From Schizochytrium sp. TIO01 (lineage: Eukaryota > Sar > Bigyra > Thraustochytrida > Thraustochytriidae), in contig SMSO01000032.1 in assembly GCA_004764695.1 (NCBI GenBank), positions 7,956,668 to 8,020,667 of the forward strand: 64,000 bases of DNA. Reading direction: 5' to 3'. Shown here one piece after another: positions 19,854 to 28,757 of this stretch. The stretch's first letter is position 1. Each line of letters starts with the position of its first letter. The position numbers and the translations under genes were made by a program. The notes under the pieces are model-generated. The model was not told the DNA's origin. It made no database searches and saw only the letters and a program-made list of their open reading frames with translations.

Positions 19854-20753
19854 TTATTCGTCGCTCTCCTTCTTCTCGTTCTTGTTGTTGTGCTTCTTGG
19901 CGAAGCGCAAGTTACTGTATAACATCAAACGAATTGGCACACCAGAAGAGTGTTTTAGTTAGAATTCAAATCCTTTGTTGTATATCAGACTCTGTGTATC
20001 GAAATGAAAATCTACCAATACAAGAGGCGAAGAGAAGTCACTTACCGGAGGTACTTGGGGTCGGAGCCCTTCTGGGACATGTAGCGAGCCTTGCGGAAGC
20101 GCTTGAGGCCAGAGTTGCGGTGAGCCTTGACGCTGTTTTATATAATCGTCATCAACATGTTAAGTTAGTCCAATAGTCCACTACGCGAATGGTCAACCCT
20201 TTTGACGGTGTCCCGCTATACATGTATTCATATGAGTTAATAATACCAACCCGTTTATTTGTACAAAATGACAACAACTCCATGAAAGAGTTGTCGATTG
20301 AACGTCCCCTAGCACCTCTGCATCCCTGCCTTCGATCTAATGACGGCCACGATCATCTCCCGAAACATCACGCAGCTGAGCTTGCACCTCAAAGATAGCT
20401 AGCCGCTTTGAGCCTAACTAATCAGTGGTCGGGACGACTCCATATTAGCGACTAATATGGACAATGTCTGCCAGCCCCTATGGCGAGTTTGAGCAGCTCG
20501 TGAGCACAGCGTTGAAGAAAACGTGAACGTAGTCCCTGTGGATTGAATGATCGTCCTCAATCTCGTCAAAAGGCTTGACAGAAAAGTCCAAGAGGGCTCG
20601 GAGGCAAGAAGCTAGTGCCGATGAATGGGATGAGAGACATTATAGACCGGATGCGCCGTCCGGGTCGGCGCAACAGCGCGCAAGCGGGAAAGTAAATCAC
20701 CGCGCAAGGACGTACCTCTGGTTGCGGTTGGTGTGGAGCTTCTGCTTGACCAT
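19854..20753 (-). CDS. RPL29: 60S ribosomal protein eL29, three exons (61 aa)
   Basis: This tiny ribosomal protein is visible only after splicing. Exon 1 is 20753-20716 (MVKQKLHTNRNQ plus two bases), exon 2 is 20132-20046 and exon 3 is 19914-19854. Splice sites are AGAG|GTACGT and CCG|GTAAGT as donors, AAACAG| and ATACAG| as acceptors. All phases agree and total 62 codons with stop. The joined protein contains SVKAHRNSGLKRFRKARYMS, then QKGSDPKYLRNLRFAKKHNN, the eL29 core (family pattern HTNHNQ...KAHRNGIK...[20 protein letters not shown]). It ends in a short charged tail, comparable to the ~60-residue fungal form. The first intron is 583 bases and the second 131. eL29 is a surface protein of the large subunit near the peptidyl-transferase entrance. 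Strong coding bias supports high expression. Confidence 0.95.
20133..20715 (-). other. Long first intron of eL29 (583 bp)
   Basis: A GT-AG intron directly follows the twelfth codon. It is much longer than the other introns in this window (67-154 bases). Several frames inside it are spurious. Ribosomal protein introns often host snoRNAs; I looked for C/D box pairs and found none convincing. Confidence 0.8.
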
Positions 20754-21283
20754 GGTTGCTGCGTGCGAAGACTTGAGCCCAAGTGTTCTGCCTGCACGTC
20801 TCCAGTCGCGAACTACTGCCCATCCGGGCGCGCCACCGAGTGGCAAGGGAACGCACCTGGCACCACTAGGGGTTAGGGTATTCTCCCGGAATTCCTTAAA
20901 CACTAATATGTAGCCCGGAATTTCGATACATTTCAGAAACTATATAGCGCTCGCTCAGCTGTCCAACGGATTGGTGCTCTTTCTCCCGAACTACTAAGGG
21001 TCTCTGGGAAGTCTTAGGTGTGAAAGGATTGAACATTCAGGTAAGATTTACATAGAATAGCACTAGGGCTAGCAGACATTGGGAAAGACGGCCGAGGGCC
21101 GAGGTCAACTTGGCCCCAGCTTGCTTCTCGAGTGGAGAAGCAAGTCAATCTTAAGCCTGTGTCTTGGTGGACCTGGGCCAGCAGAGTCTGCACGTTGCTG
21201 AAATCAATTTTCAATTTAGTGACAGACTTTTGTGACAAAAACTTGGTGAACTGCTCCCGTGTAAAACGGTGCTTACCTGATAG
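20754..21283. other. Spacer upstream of eL29
   Basis: The region should contain the eL29 promoter. A minus-strand frame (21295-21014) reads KHRFTREQFTKFLSQKSV and onward, and looks partly protein-like, but no family is recognised and its C-terminal part degenerates, so no gene is called. A CAG|GTAAGA string at 21028-21034 on the plus strand and CAG|GTAAGC on the minus strand near 21276 resemble splice donors. Confidence 0.35.
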
Positions 21284-21499
21284 GGAGGGATTCAAGGGGA
21301 AGAAAAACCTGGGTATGCAGCAGCAGCAGCAGCCGTAGCAACAGCAGAAGAGGAAGATATCATTGTAGAAGCCAGCGAGATCATAAGTCTTAATAGGTCA
21401 TTTGGACGCGAGAAGGAGGAAATTGATTTGCTGGGACTGGCCAAGGAATATTTTGTCAAAGCTCTGGAGGATCTCAACAAGGGCTTATTGAGCAGCTAA
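21284..21499 (+). CDS. Possible terminal exon of an unresolved small protein
   Basis: After a TAG| acceptor-like site at 21281-21283 one plus frame is open to a TAA at 21497-21499. It encodes a short Ala run from a (CAG)5 tract followed by an acidic helical stretch (AEEEDIIVEASEIISLNRSF, then KEEIDLLGLAKEYFVKALED). The amphipathic heptad-like pattern suggests a real coiled-coil or four-helix subunit such as a small Mediator- or BLOC-type protein, but I cannot assign a family. No ATG lies in the exon, so an upstream exon would be required, and I could not find it. A good intron (GTAAGT at 21515, CTAAT branch-like sequence, AAAG| at about 21582) follows the stop. Confidence 0.35.
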   Translation, partial: GGIQGEEKPGYAAAAAAVATAEEEDIIVEASEIISLNRSFGREKEEIDLLGLAKEYFVKALEDLNKGLLSS

Positions 21500-21709
21500 T
21501 GCTTGCGCTATAAGGTAAGTCTAGTTAGATTCAGGATCCAAGTACTGAAGCTCTAATTGACTCGTAAACCGTCAACCAAAGGTCCTCGAAATTGAGAAAA
21601 TAAATCAGAAGTTGAAAAGGTTTTCCTACTCGAAAGACAAACAGGGATTCCAATTTAACATTTTAATTTATAAACTAGACAAAAACCTGACCCTGGCCAT
21701 CCGTGCGCC

Positions 21710-24700
21710 ATGTTGCGTAAGTTTTCCCCTCTGAGAAGACGCGACACGGGTGTCGAAGAGGAAGAAAACGAAAATGACGCGCGCAAAGCTTCTACGACCG
21801 AGCAGGCAACACCAGAGAAAGGAATTGAGGAAGAACCTCGATCCTGGGGACGTAGCTTTTTCCGTTTAAGAAATTCAACAACAGAGAGGTCAATATTTTC
21901 CAAAGCATCAGCTCGAACAGACACAACCTCAGCAAATGAGTACGAAGCCAAAATTGAAATCTTACAAGCCGAAGGACTCCGCATTGCAGATAAGAAGCGG
22001 CAATCCTCAGATCCATTTGTTGAAATCTCACTTGGAGGCAAGAAACGTCGTACGACGACTAAATATCGGACTTTAGAACCTCGATGGAATGAGGATTTTA
22101 TGTTTGGAACTTCGGCCAAAAGGCGCTTGCACGGAGATGAATGCGTCATTTTTAACCTGCTAGATAAGGACCCTGTATTCAATGATGAGCTTGGTGCTTG
22201 CTACCTGGATCTCACTGATGTTCTTGTTTCGCCTGGGCAGACCCTCAGTACATGGCTGACATTACGCCCATATGAAATCATTCGGGCAGAGTGTGCTACC
22301 GCATCTCCAAAGAAACGATCTGGTTCTACGTCTTCAAAGCAGCGTACTAGTTCTCAAGCAAAGGACAAAATCCCAGGGAGGCTAGAGGTCAGAGTTACTC
22401 TTTTTGATATAGATAATAGTGTGAGCAAGCACAAAGATATCACAGATAACAATGATGGCAAGACGGTTCAAGCTGGACGTAATATTGCGCATGAAGACAA
22501 GGAAGCTAAAAATAGTGAAGATGAGGATGAAGAGGATGAAGCTGGAAACGAAGATACCGACGAAGACAGCGATCACCTAAAGGAAGATATTGATGATGAT
22601 GATGATGATGATGAGACAAACACGACATCAAATGATCTAAAAACCCGTACACAATCTGGACAAGAGTCCGCTGCAACAGCAGCCAGCAGCTCTTCTCGCG
22701 GGCGCTCCATGTCTAAAACTTCAACAAACTCACAAAAATTACACATAGATACTCAGGCGGAGGAAACTCCTCTAAATGGATGTCTACGTGTATCTATCAA
22801 ACGTGCCAAAGGTCTTAAAGCGGCCGATGGAAATAAATCATCTGATCCTTATTGTACAGTTCGCTTTGGCCGCAAAGAGTTCAGTACCAAGAAGCTTACT
22901 AAAACTCTTGACCCTGAGTGGAACGAGACGTTCGAGTTTACTGTGAGCAACAACTCGAAACGTAAGCCACTCGTTTTCAAGGTATATGATAACGATTTTC
23001 TTCGCGATGACTACTTAGGTAAATTGTCTTTCTCATTTGAGAATGCTCTTTCTATGGGTTCAATCGCTCGAGACCAAGGAAAAGCCCTCCCGGAATGGCA
23101 TGAACTAGATGATGGAAAGGGTGAACTAGAAATCATTGTGGAACATGTCAAAGAACTTGACAATGTCGCTGTAGAGGAAGAGGCGAATGCACGCGATACC
23201 TATAAGGGGAAAGGCATTTTGGGAGGACTACGGGCGCTTTCTCCGCGAAATCTCACGCGGAGACTCCTAGAACCCCCGTCTACTAAGTCTGTCGCAACTG
23301 CTGATGTAACTTCGGAAGCTGGAGAGGCAGTGACAAGTATTCAAAGCCAACATTCAGAAATGGGACTGGACCCAGTTCCCTCTGAACTCCAGCTCAAGGT
23401 TGTTTGTGCCAAGGGTCTCCGCAGCGCAGATCGCAATGGTTCAAGTGACCCATTCTGCATCGTTCGCATCAACAGAGAACGCTTCAAAACTCGCAAGCTC
23501 TCGCGTACCCTTGAGCCTGAGTGGAATGAAACATTTAATTTCAAGCGCAGCAAACATTGGACATGGGATACAATGCTATCCTTTGTTGTGTCGGATGCTG
23601 ATTTTTTGGGCACCTCGGATTTTTTGGGAGAGACCGAGGTGTCACTGTATGAGTTATACCAGGCGCAAGGCTCATCAATGTGGCTCGAGCTCACTGAACG
23701 TGGTGGCAAACCCGCAAAAAACAGTCGTGAGCTTGGTAGTATTCAGATAAGCGCAGCATTCCCTAAAACAGATGATTTACCTGAGTCAAGATCTAATGAC
23801 AAAGCGTCTCGTGAATCGTCCCAGCAAGCGTCGCGTTCTACATATCAGCAACACGTTTCCGATGCGAGTTCTCAATTTGATCATGTTATTCTTGAAATTC
23901 AGAAGCAATTGAAAGCCGACAATACGACTTATTCTAAGCTATCGACTTCTTTTCAGTTGTATGATCACGACAACTCAGGATACATTGAGCGTGACGAACT
24001 GCATGAGCTCTTTGATTCATTTAACCTAACTGTAAACCTTGAGCCGGAGCAAGTAGATGTACTTTTGGGTGTTTTAGACGAAAATAAGGACGGCAAAGTT
24101 GATATTAAGGAAATCAACGCGCTCCTGCGCGACCTCAACACTCAAGCAGCGTCGGTCATAAATAATGAGGACTCTGAAATTCCCCATTCAGTCGATGAAG
24201 TTCTTCTACGTCTCATTACTTCAACGATAGAGCGGCGGCAGCGCATAGATGGAAATGTTCCACCCGATGAGCTTGTTGAAGAATTTGTGCATGAGCTTCA
24301 AAAACAGTTCGAGGCTCTTGATGATCGAGGACAAGGTTATGTTTCTGGAAAATTGAAGTTTAATTATGTTCTTCGAAAAGCGAAGGGGTCGTCTATCGAA
24401 AAGGATTCAGATTTTGCCTGTATTGTGAAAGCGTTTGGATCTGCTCCTCAAAGCGGTTCTTCCAAAGAATCTATCGACTACCATGCCTTCTGCGAAGCCA
24501 TTTTAGAATTACATCTTAAGCCAAACTCCCAATTAGCTCCATGGAAAGAATTGACAACAAGAAGTAAAGAAGAGAATTTGTCTGGGGCGGTGTCTGGGAA
24601 GGGCCTTCCACACTCGCTTGAAGAACGAAGAAATTCTAAAATTTCTGTACAAATTATGAGGGCTGAGATTTTCCCTACTTCTCATCGACCTTCCACTGGA

Positions 24701-27691
24701 CAGGCCAAGCCCTTTGTTGTTGTAACAGTTGGTTCCGAAGCTCGAACCACAGAGGTTGCGAAAAGAAATCTACATCCTGTATGGGAAGAGACGTTTCTTT
24801 TTCCAGGTCCTTCTAGTAAGAACTCATCTCTTGCAAATCTTGATCCTGATGATACAATCTTACTTCAGATAAAGGAGAAAAGCTTGTTGCTGTCTGAAAC
24901 TCTAGCAGAGCTCCAAATTCCGATTCGAGATGTCAGCTGGAATAATGATGTTTCTGCCTGGTATGAGTTTAAAATTCCAAAGAGCAAAAGCAAGCAGATT
25001 TCCTCTGCAAAGGTAAAACTGTTGGTATCTATTGAAGGTCTGCAACACGATCTGGGGCAAAACAGTTTGGGAAGTGAAAGTATTGGCCAACAATCCCCAC
25101 CACTATCCAGAGTTGATGATTATAAAGAAGGTATGGAGTTCTCTTCGTTAGCAAGTGACGGCCTCTCCGAGCCGCTAGAAAGTCCGCGTAGTGGTTATGG
25201 AAGTGATAATAGCATTACGAGTGACCATGCTCGATGGCACGACCGACAGTTGAGGGAAATTCGTCAATTAGTTGCCCGTGGAATGCGTGATAGTTCTCGG
25301 AAAACAAGTATTCGAGCAGAGCTAGAACGTCTTGACGTACGTCATAAAGGCTATTTGTCGTCCCGTCGACTTATTGCAGGTCTTGCAGCATTTGGAATCC
25401 ATATGAATCCATCACAACTTGCAGTGATCTTGCCAAGGATTGATCCTGAAGGAAGGGACCGTGTTAATTACGGTCTCTTTTGTAAAATTGTTCGCGCGGA
25501 TGGTGCATCAAGTTCCCAACGAGAGTCAAGTGCATCTGTTGAGGGCACACGTGCGCGCTTGAAACAAGTTATTGTGCGGGCGCATTCACGCAAGACCAAT
25601 TTTCCAGGGCTCTTCTTGGCATTCGACTCAGGGCATAGCGGGCTCATCTCCCAAACTGATTGTTCTAGCGCCCTGAAAGCACTTGAGGGTAATTTTGACC
25701 CAAGCGAGTTGCTGATGTTAGCTCAACGCCTACCAGATACTGAACAAAATGGTTACATTGTCTACGAAAAACTCTTTGCCGCTGTATGCCCAGCGATTGA
25801 TATTCATGAACTATTTTTAGACGCCAAAAGCACGACAGTAGTTAATAAAGCTGGTCAAGGGACTTTGTCTACAAGTATCCAATCAAGTCTTGCAAAATTA
25901 AAGCGAATATCTCGACTATTAGCAGAGAGTCAGTCTCAGTTTGATTTTGCTCGCACGCTGGAACGTCTAGATTCTTCTGGTGACGGGAAAATTTCACGTC
26001 GCGATTTTCGCAATTTTCTAGCATCCGAACTTGTACTGCCTAGTAATGTAGGATTGGGAGAAAGTATGAGCGAGGCTGATATTCATGTTCTTGTTCAATA
26101 TTTTGACCCTCGTAGCCTTGGCACAATCGATTACATGGAAGTGTATCGCTCTTGCGCTATGACAAAAGATGAGCTTGACACAGTTATGGAACGTTTTCGT
26201 GAAGCATTAAAGCTTCAGCATCGTAGACGAGAGCAGAATGGATCCCCGTCATTATTAGTGGAATTTAGTCGTCTGGATTTAGATGGGTCTGGACGAATTT
26301 CGCGGAGAGAGTTTCGAACGGTCCTTGAGGCATTTAGCTCCGATTTGGCTATGAAGCTGTCATCAGAAGAACTTCGTTATTTGATGGACAAATTTGACCA
26401 AAATTGTACAGGGTCGGTTGCGTATCATGACTTTGTAGATTATGTTCACGATGGTGCACATGCGATGCACATGCTGGCGAACAAAGACTCTCGCGGCGAA
26501 GTTGACTTGTATCAGGTTGATAGGTTAATGCGCAGCGAACTTGGGCCTCCCAAGTATTTAGCTTCTAACAAACTGACCCAGTTGTTCACTCCTCGGGGTC
26601 TAATCGATGAGTCCTTGAGTGCTGCTGACGGTACAGTCCAAAGAGGACATTCTGATGAAGTGGATCTTTGGCATCCCCATACCATTAGCGAGTGGCTCGA
26701 CCGACATGCAACAGCTGCTGAACGACGAGATTTTGACGAGATCTACCGTTCTATCTCAAGGTTTGAGAATCGCTCCGTGGGCTCGAGCATCGGAATTCAT
26801 TCTTCTGACATCCCCTCGGCATCTCCTCGAAGAGAAATGAGCCGAAGTCCTGTACGGGGTAGCATTTATGCTGCAGGCGCGTTGCATGAAACGCCTAGAT
26901 CGCCTTCGCCAATGGACCGCTCGTCTAGTCGTGTGGGATGGAAGTGCCCCTCATGTAAGCATGTTAACAGTGGTCTTCAAAGCCTAAATACCTGTTCTCG
27001 ATGTGGGGCAATTCGCACCTCCTCTTCAAAGGTTGTCATTCTGTACTCAGATAGTGAGGATGAGGGTGATTATGAAGATGAAGATGAGGGTGACGATGAC
27101 GATCGTAGTGAATCTGACTCTGACTCAGAAGACTCTTATGTCTCGAAATCTCGACACCGGAGTCGATCACGGTCTTCATCTCGTAAGTTGCAGAAAAAAG
27201 GAAAGCACGTACGGACTCGTGAGAGTGTCCAGCGTGGACGCAGTCCACGACGCCGTGTGTCATCTGTAAATAAGAAAAGCAGTAGATCATGCTCACGCAA
27301 GTCCAAACGACGCTCGATGAAATCAGTTGAACCAAGTGATGACGACTCCCCAAGTAATTCTGGCGGTGATTCTTCTAGCGAGAGCGAGGGCGATAATTGG
27401 GGTACTTCGTTAGGTATGCCTCGCACATTTGATGCTGGCTTCTGGCAAGCGGCGAACCAGCGGAGACTAGAAAATCTTGCCAAAGAGGATCGTGAAAGGA
27501 AGAAGCTTGAAAGGCGGGAGCTTAAACATCGTCGTAAGGAGGAAAAACGTATTGAAAAGAAAGCTGTAAAAAAGGCGAAACAAGATACTAAAAAAAATGA
27601 GAGGAGACGATCTCATTCCAGGAAAAGGAGATCATCTTCACGTCGAAGGAAATATCGTAGCCGAAGTAAGCACAGCTCCGGGCGACGCTGA
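21710..27691 (+). CDS. Giant multidomain C2 / EF-hand / RanBP2-type zinc finger / RS-tail protein (1993 aa)
   Basis: One uninterrupted frame encodes an unusual calcium- and lipid-related protein. Three clear C2 domains begin near residues 80, 357 and 559; each has the SSDPF/Y motif that supplies a calcium-binding Asp (QSSDPFVEISLG, KSSDPYCTVRFG, GSSDPFCIVRIN) and the L(D/E)P(E/R)WNE(T/D)F block. A fourth, degenerate C2 starts near 977 (SVQIMRAEIFPTS, LHPVWEETFLF). EF-hands occur near 747 (DHDNSGYIERDE), 784 (DENKDGKVDIKE), 1417 (DSSGDGKISRRD) and 1519 (DLDGSGRISRRE), with weaker ones near 1204, 1301, 1464 and 1561. A RanBP2-type finger, GWKCPSCKHVNSG...CSRCG, begins near 1743. The tail (about 1780-1993) is acidic, then Ser/Arg- and Lys-rich. 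Acidic linkers separate the C2 domains. The RS tail suggests nuclear or RNA association, the C2 domains membranes; how these combine is unknown. Confidence 0.93.
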   Translation: MLRKFSPLRRRDTGVEEEENENDARKASTTEQATPEKGIEEEPRSWGRSFFRLRNSTTERSIFSKASARTDTTSANEYEAKIEILQAEGLRIADKKRQSSDPFVEISLGGKKRRTTTKYRTLEPRWNEDFMFGTSAKRRLHGDECVIFNLLDKDPVFNDELGACYLDLTDVLVSPGQTLSTWLTLRPYEIIRAECATASPKKRSGSTSSKQRTSSQAKDKIPGRLEVRVTLFDIDNSVSKHKDITDNNDGKTVQAGRNIAHEDKEAKNSEDEDEEDEAGNEDTDEDSDHLKEDIDDDDDDDETNTTSNDLKTRTQSGQESAATAASSSSRGRSMSKTSTNSQKLHIDTQAEETPLNGCLRVSIKRAKGLKAADGNKSSDPYCTVRFGRKEFSTKKLTKTLDPEWNETFEFTVSNNSKRKPLVFKVYDNDFLRDDYLGKLSFSFENALSMGSIARDQGKALPEWHELDDGKGELEIIVEHVKELDNVAVEEEANARDTYKGKGILGGLRALSPRNLTRRLLEPPSTKSVATADVTSEAGEAVTSIQSQHSEMGLDPVPSELQLKVVCAKGLRSADRNGSSDPFCIVRINRERFKTRKLSRTLEPEWNETFNFKRSKHWTWDTMLSFVVSDADFLGTSDFLGETEVSLYELYQAQGSSMWLELTERGGKPAKNSRELGSIQISAAFPKTDDLPESRSNDKASRESSQQASRSTYQQHVSDASSQFDHVILEIQKQLKADNTTYSKLSTSFQLYDHDNSGYIERDELHELFDSFNLTVNLEPEQVDVLLGVLDENKDGKVDIKEINALLRDLNTQAASVINNEDSEIPHSVDEVLLRLITSTIERRQRIDGNVPPDELVEEFVHELQKQFEALDDRGQGYVSGKLKFNYVLRKAKGSSIEKDSDFACIVKAFGSAPQSGSSKESIDYHAFCEAILELHLKPNSQLAPWKELTTRSKEENLSGAVSGKGLPHSLEERRNSKISVQIMRAEIFPTSHRPSTGQAKPFVVVTVGSEARTTEVAKRNLHPVWEETFLFPGPSSKNSSLANLDPDDTILLQIKEKSLLLSETLAELQIPIRDVSWNNDVSAWYEFKIPKSKSKQISSAKVKLLVSIEGLQHDLGQNSLGSESIGQQSPPLSRVDDYKEGMEFSSLASDGLSEPLESPRSGYGSDNSITSDHARWHDRQLREIRQLVARGMRDSSRKTSIRAELERLDVRHKGYLSSRRLIAGLAAFGIHMNPSQLAVILPRIDPEGRDRVNYGLFCKIVRADGASSSQRESSASVEGTRARLKQVIVRAHSRKTNFPGLFLAFDSGHSGLISQTDCSSALKALEGNFDPSELLMLAQRLPDTEQNGYIVYEKLFAAVCPAIDIHELFLDAKSTTVVNKAGQGTLSTSIQSSLAKLKRISRLLAESQSQFDFARTLERLDSSGDGKISRRDFRNFLASELVLPSNVGLGESMSEADIHVLVQYFDPRSLGTIDYMEVYRSCAMTKDELDTVMERFREALKLQHRRREQNGSPSLLVEFSRLDLDGSGRISRREFRTVLEAFSSDLAMKLSSEELRYLMDKFDQNCTGSVAYHDFVDYVHDGAHAMHMLANKDSRGEVDLYQVDRLMRSELGPPKYLASNKLTQLFTPRGLIDESLSAADGTVQRGHSDEVDLWHPHTISEWLDRHATAAERRDFDEIYRSISRFENRSVGSSIGIHSSDIPSASPRREMSRSPVRGSIYAAGALHETPRSPSPMDRSSSRVGWKCPSCKHVNSGLQSLNTCSRCGAIRTSSSKVVILYSDSEDEGDYEDEDEGDDDDRSESDSDSEDSYVSKSRHRSRSRSSSRKLQKKGKHVRTRESVQRGRSPRRRVSSVNKKSSRSCSRKSKRRSMKSVEPSDDDSPSNSGGDSSSESEGDNWGTSLGMPRTFDAGFWQAANQRRLENLAKEDRERKKLERRELKHRRKEEKRIEKKAVKKAKQDTKKNERRRSHSRKRRSSSRRRKYRSRSKHSSGRR

Positions 27692-28136
27692 ACATTAGAA
27701 AATTAAATTATGTTGAGAATGTGAAGTTAGATACTTCATCAAGAACCTCAGTAGGTTTGATTCTTCCAACTTTGATTTGATTCTTTAAAGAATAAGAAAA
27801 TGGCGAAACGCTTGTTGTATGTAAATACATGTTGTTAAGATTTTAGTCGTTTGATCACTATGTATAGCTGGGTGGCAAAGTTCGCAGAGAGGTTATTGGG
27901 TATAGTGTTTTATTATAAAGAATAGCAAATTACTCGCAAGGTTATTTCAAGAGATTTGATTAGACAATATCGTGTTGCAGCGAGAGGCAATGTGAAGTAT
28001 ATAGAATTATGAATTTATGTTATCTAATTTGGATGGCCTGCAGCAGATATTCCATGAGCTATTGAATTGTTACGAAAGCGACGCCGCGGCTGCAGTGTAC
28101 AAGATTCATCGCTTGCAGCTCAAATACGTAAGTTTC
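27692..28136. other. Convergent 3' spacer, C2/EF protein / Hsp20
   Basis: This AT-rich 3' flanking sequence of two convergent genes shows no RNA gene or repeat. Confidence 0.45.
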
Positions 28137-28757
28137 TCACTGGATCTGGACCTTGTGTACAACAGGCTTGGCTTTAGGCACGTTAATCACAAGAACACCG
28201 TTGTCAAACGTAGCATCAATATTCTCGAAGTCAACCTCGGATTCAAATTGAAGGCGTCGAACACCGCACGGTACAACACGCTCGCGAACAAGGTACTTGA
28301 GAGCATGCCGCTTTTCCTGTTTCTGTTCCTTGATTTCACTCTGTTGCTTTTTGCATGCAGCTTCCTGTGTCTTGGTCTCGTTCTCCGTGGATGAGGTAGA
28401 TTCTTCAGCTGAGACACTACTGGATGTCTCCTTCTTTGACTCTTCGTTGCTGTCAGAAGTGGATGCTAGCACTCCTTCAGACTTTGCTTTTGCAGAGCTG
28501 ACAAAACGGCGAGGGTTATGATCTTCAGAGAGTCCAACAGCAATGCTGAGGACTCCTTTTTCGAAACTAAGGTCTACATTCTGCTTGGCTACACCAGGGA
28601 GGTCTGCTACAACAGAGTAGTTGTGTTCTTCCTCTTGAACATCCAGAGCAAACCCAGCAGTAGGCTTGCACTGCTTCTGGCAAGCACGATTGCTGTTCAA
28701 GTCCATTTCCTCAAGCATGGCGAGAGCTGAGAGAGGGTTGCTGTTCAGGTAGATCAT
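28137..28757 (-). CDS. Small heat-shock protein (Hsp20/alpha-crystallin) with long insertion (206 aa)
   Basis: Small heat-shock proteins are ATP-independent holdases that assemble into oligomers. The alpha-crystallin domain is split here. Its first half (about residues 36-76) contains FALDVQEEEHNYSVVADLPG and VDLSFEKGVLSIAVG. Its second half (about 155-198) contains the family ending, ENIDATFDNGVLVINVPK, which matches the A-x-x-x-n-G-v-L consensus. Between them lie about 75 residues rich in Ser, Glu, Lys and Gln with no hydrophobic core, replacing the short loop normally found there. The first ATG (28757) lies near the beginning of the short N-terminal arm. An IxI-like oligomerisation motif is not obvious; the C-terminus ends VHKVQIQ, where VQI could serve. 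The upstream region has heat-shock-element-like sequence (see 29071-29079 and 29141-29158). Confidence 0.92.
   Translation of the reverse strand: MIYLNSNPLSALAMLEEMDLNSNRACQKQCKPTAGFALDVQEEEHNYSVVADLPGVAKQNVDLSFEKGVLSIAVGLSEDHNPRRFVSSAKAKSEGVLASTSDSNEESKKETSSSVSAEESTSSTENETKTQEAACKKQQSEIKEQKQEKRHALKYLVRERVVPCGVRRLQFESEVDFENIDATFDNGVLVINVPKAKPVVHKVQIQ

Noticed and set aside
20133-20715. C/D-box snoRNA in the long eL29 intron
   Set aside because: No paired C box (TGATGA) and D box (CTGA) with terminal stem could be found; the only TGATGA-like site is at the acceptor.
22382-22576. Minus-strand hydrophobic frame opposite the acidic linker of the C2 protein
   Set aside because: Runs of Asp/Glu codons read as Ile/Phe/Ser on the opposite strand; artefact.
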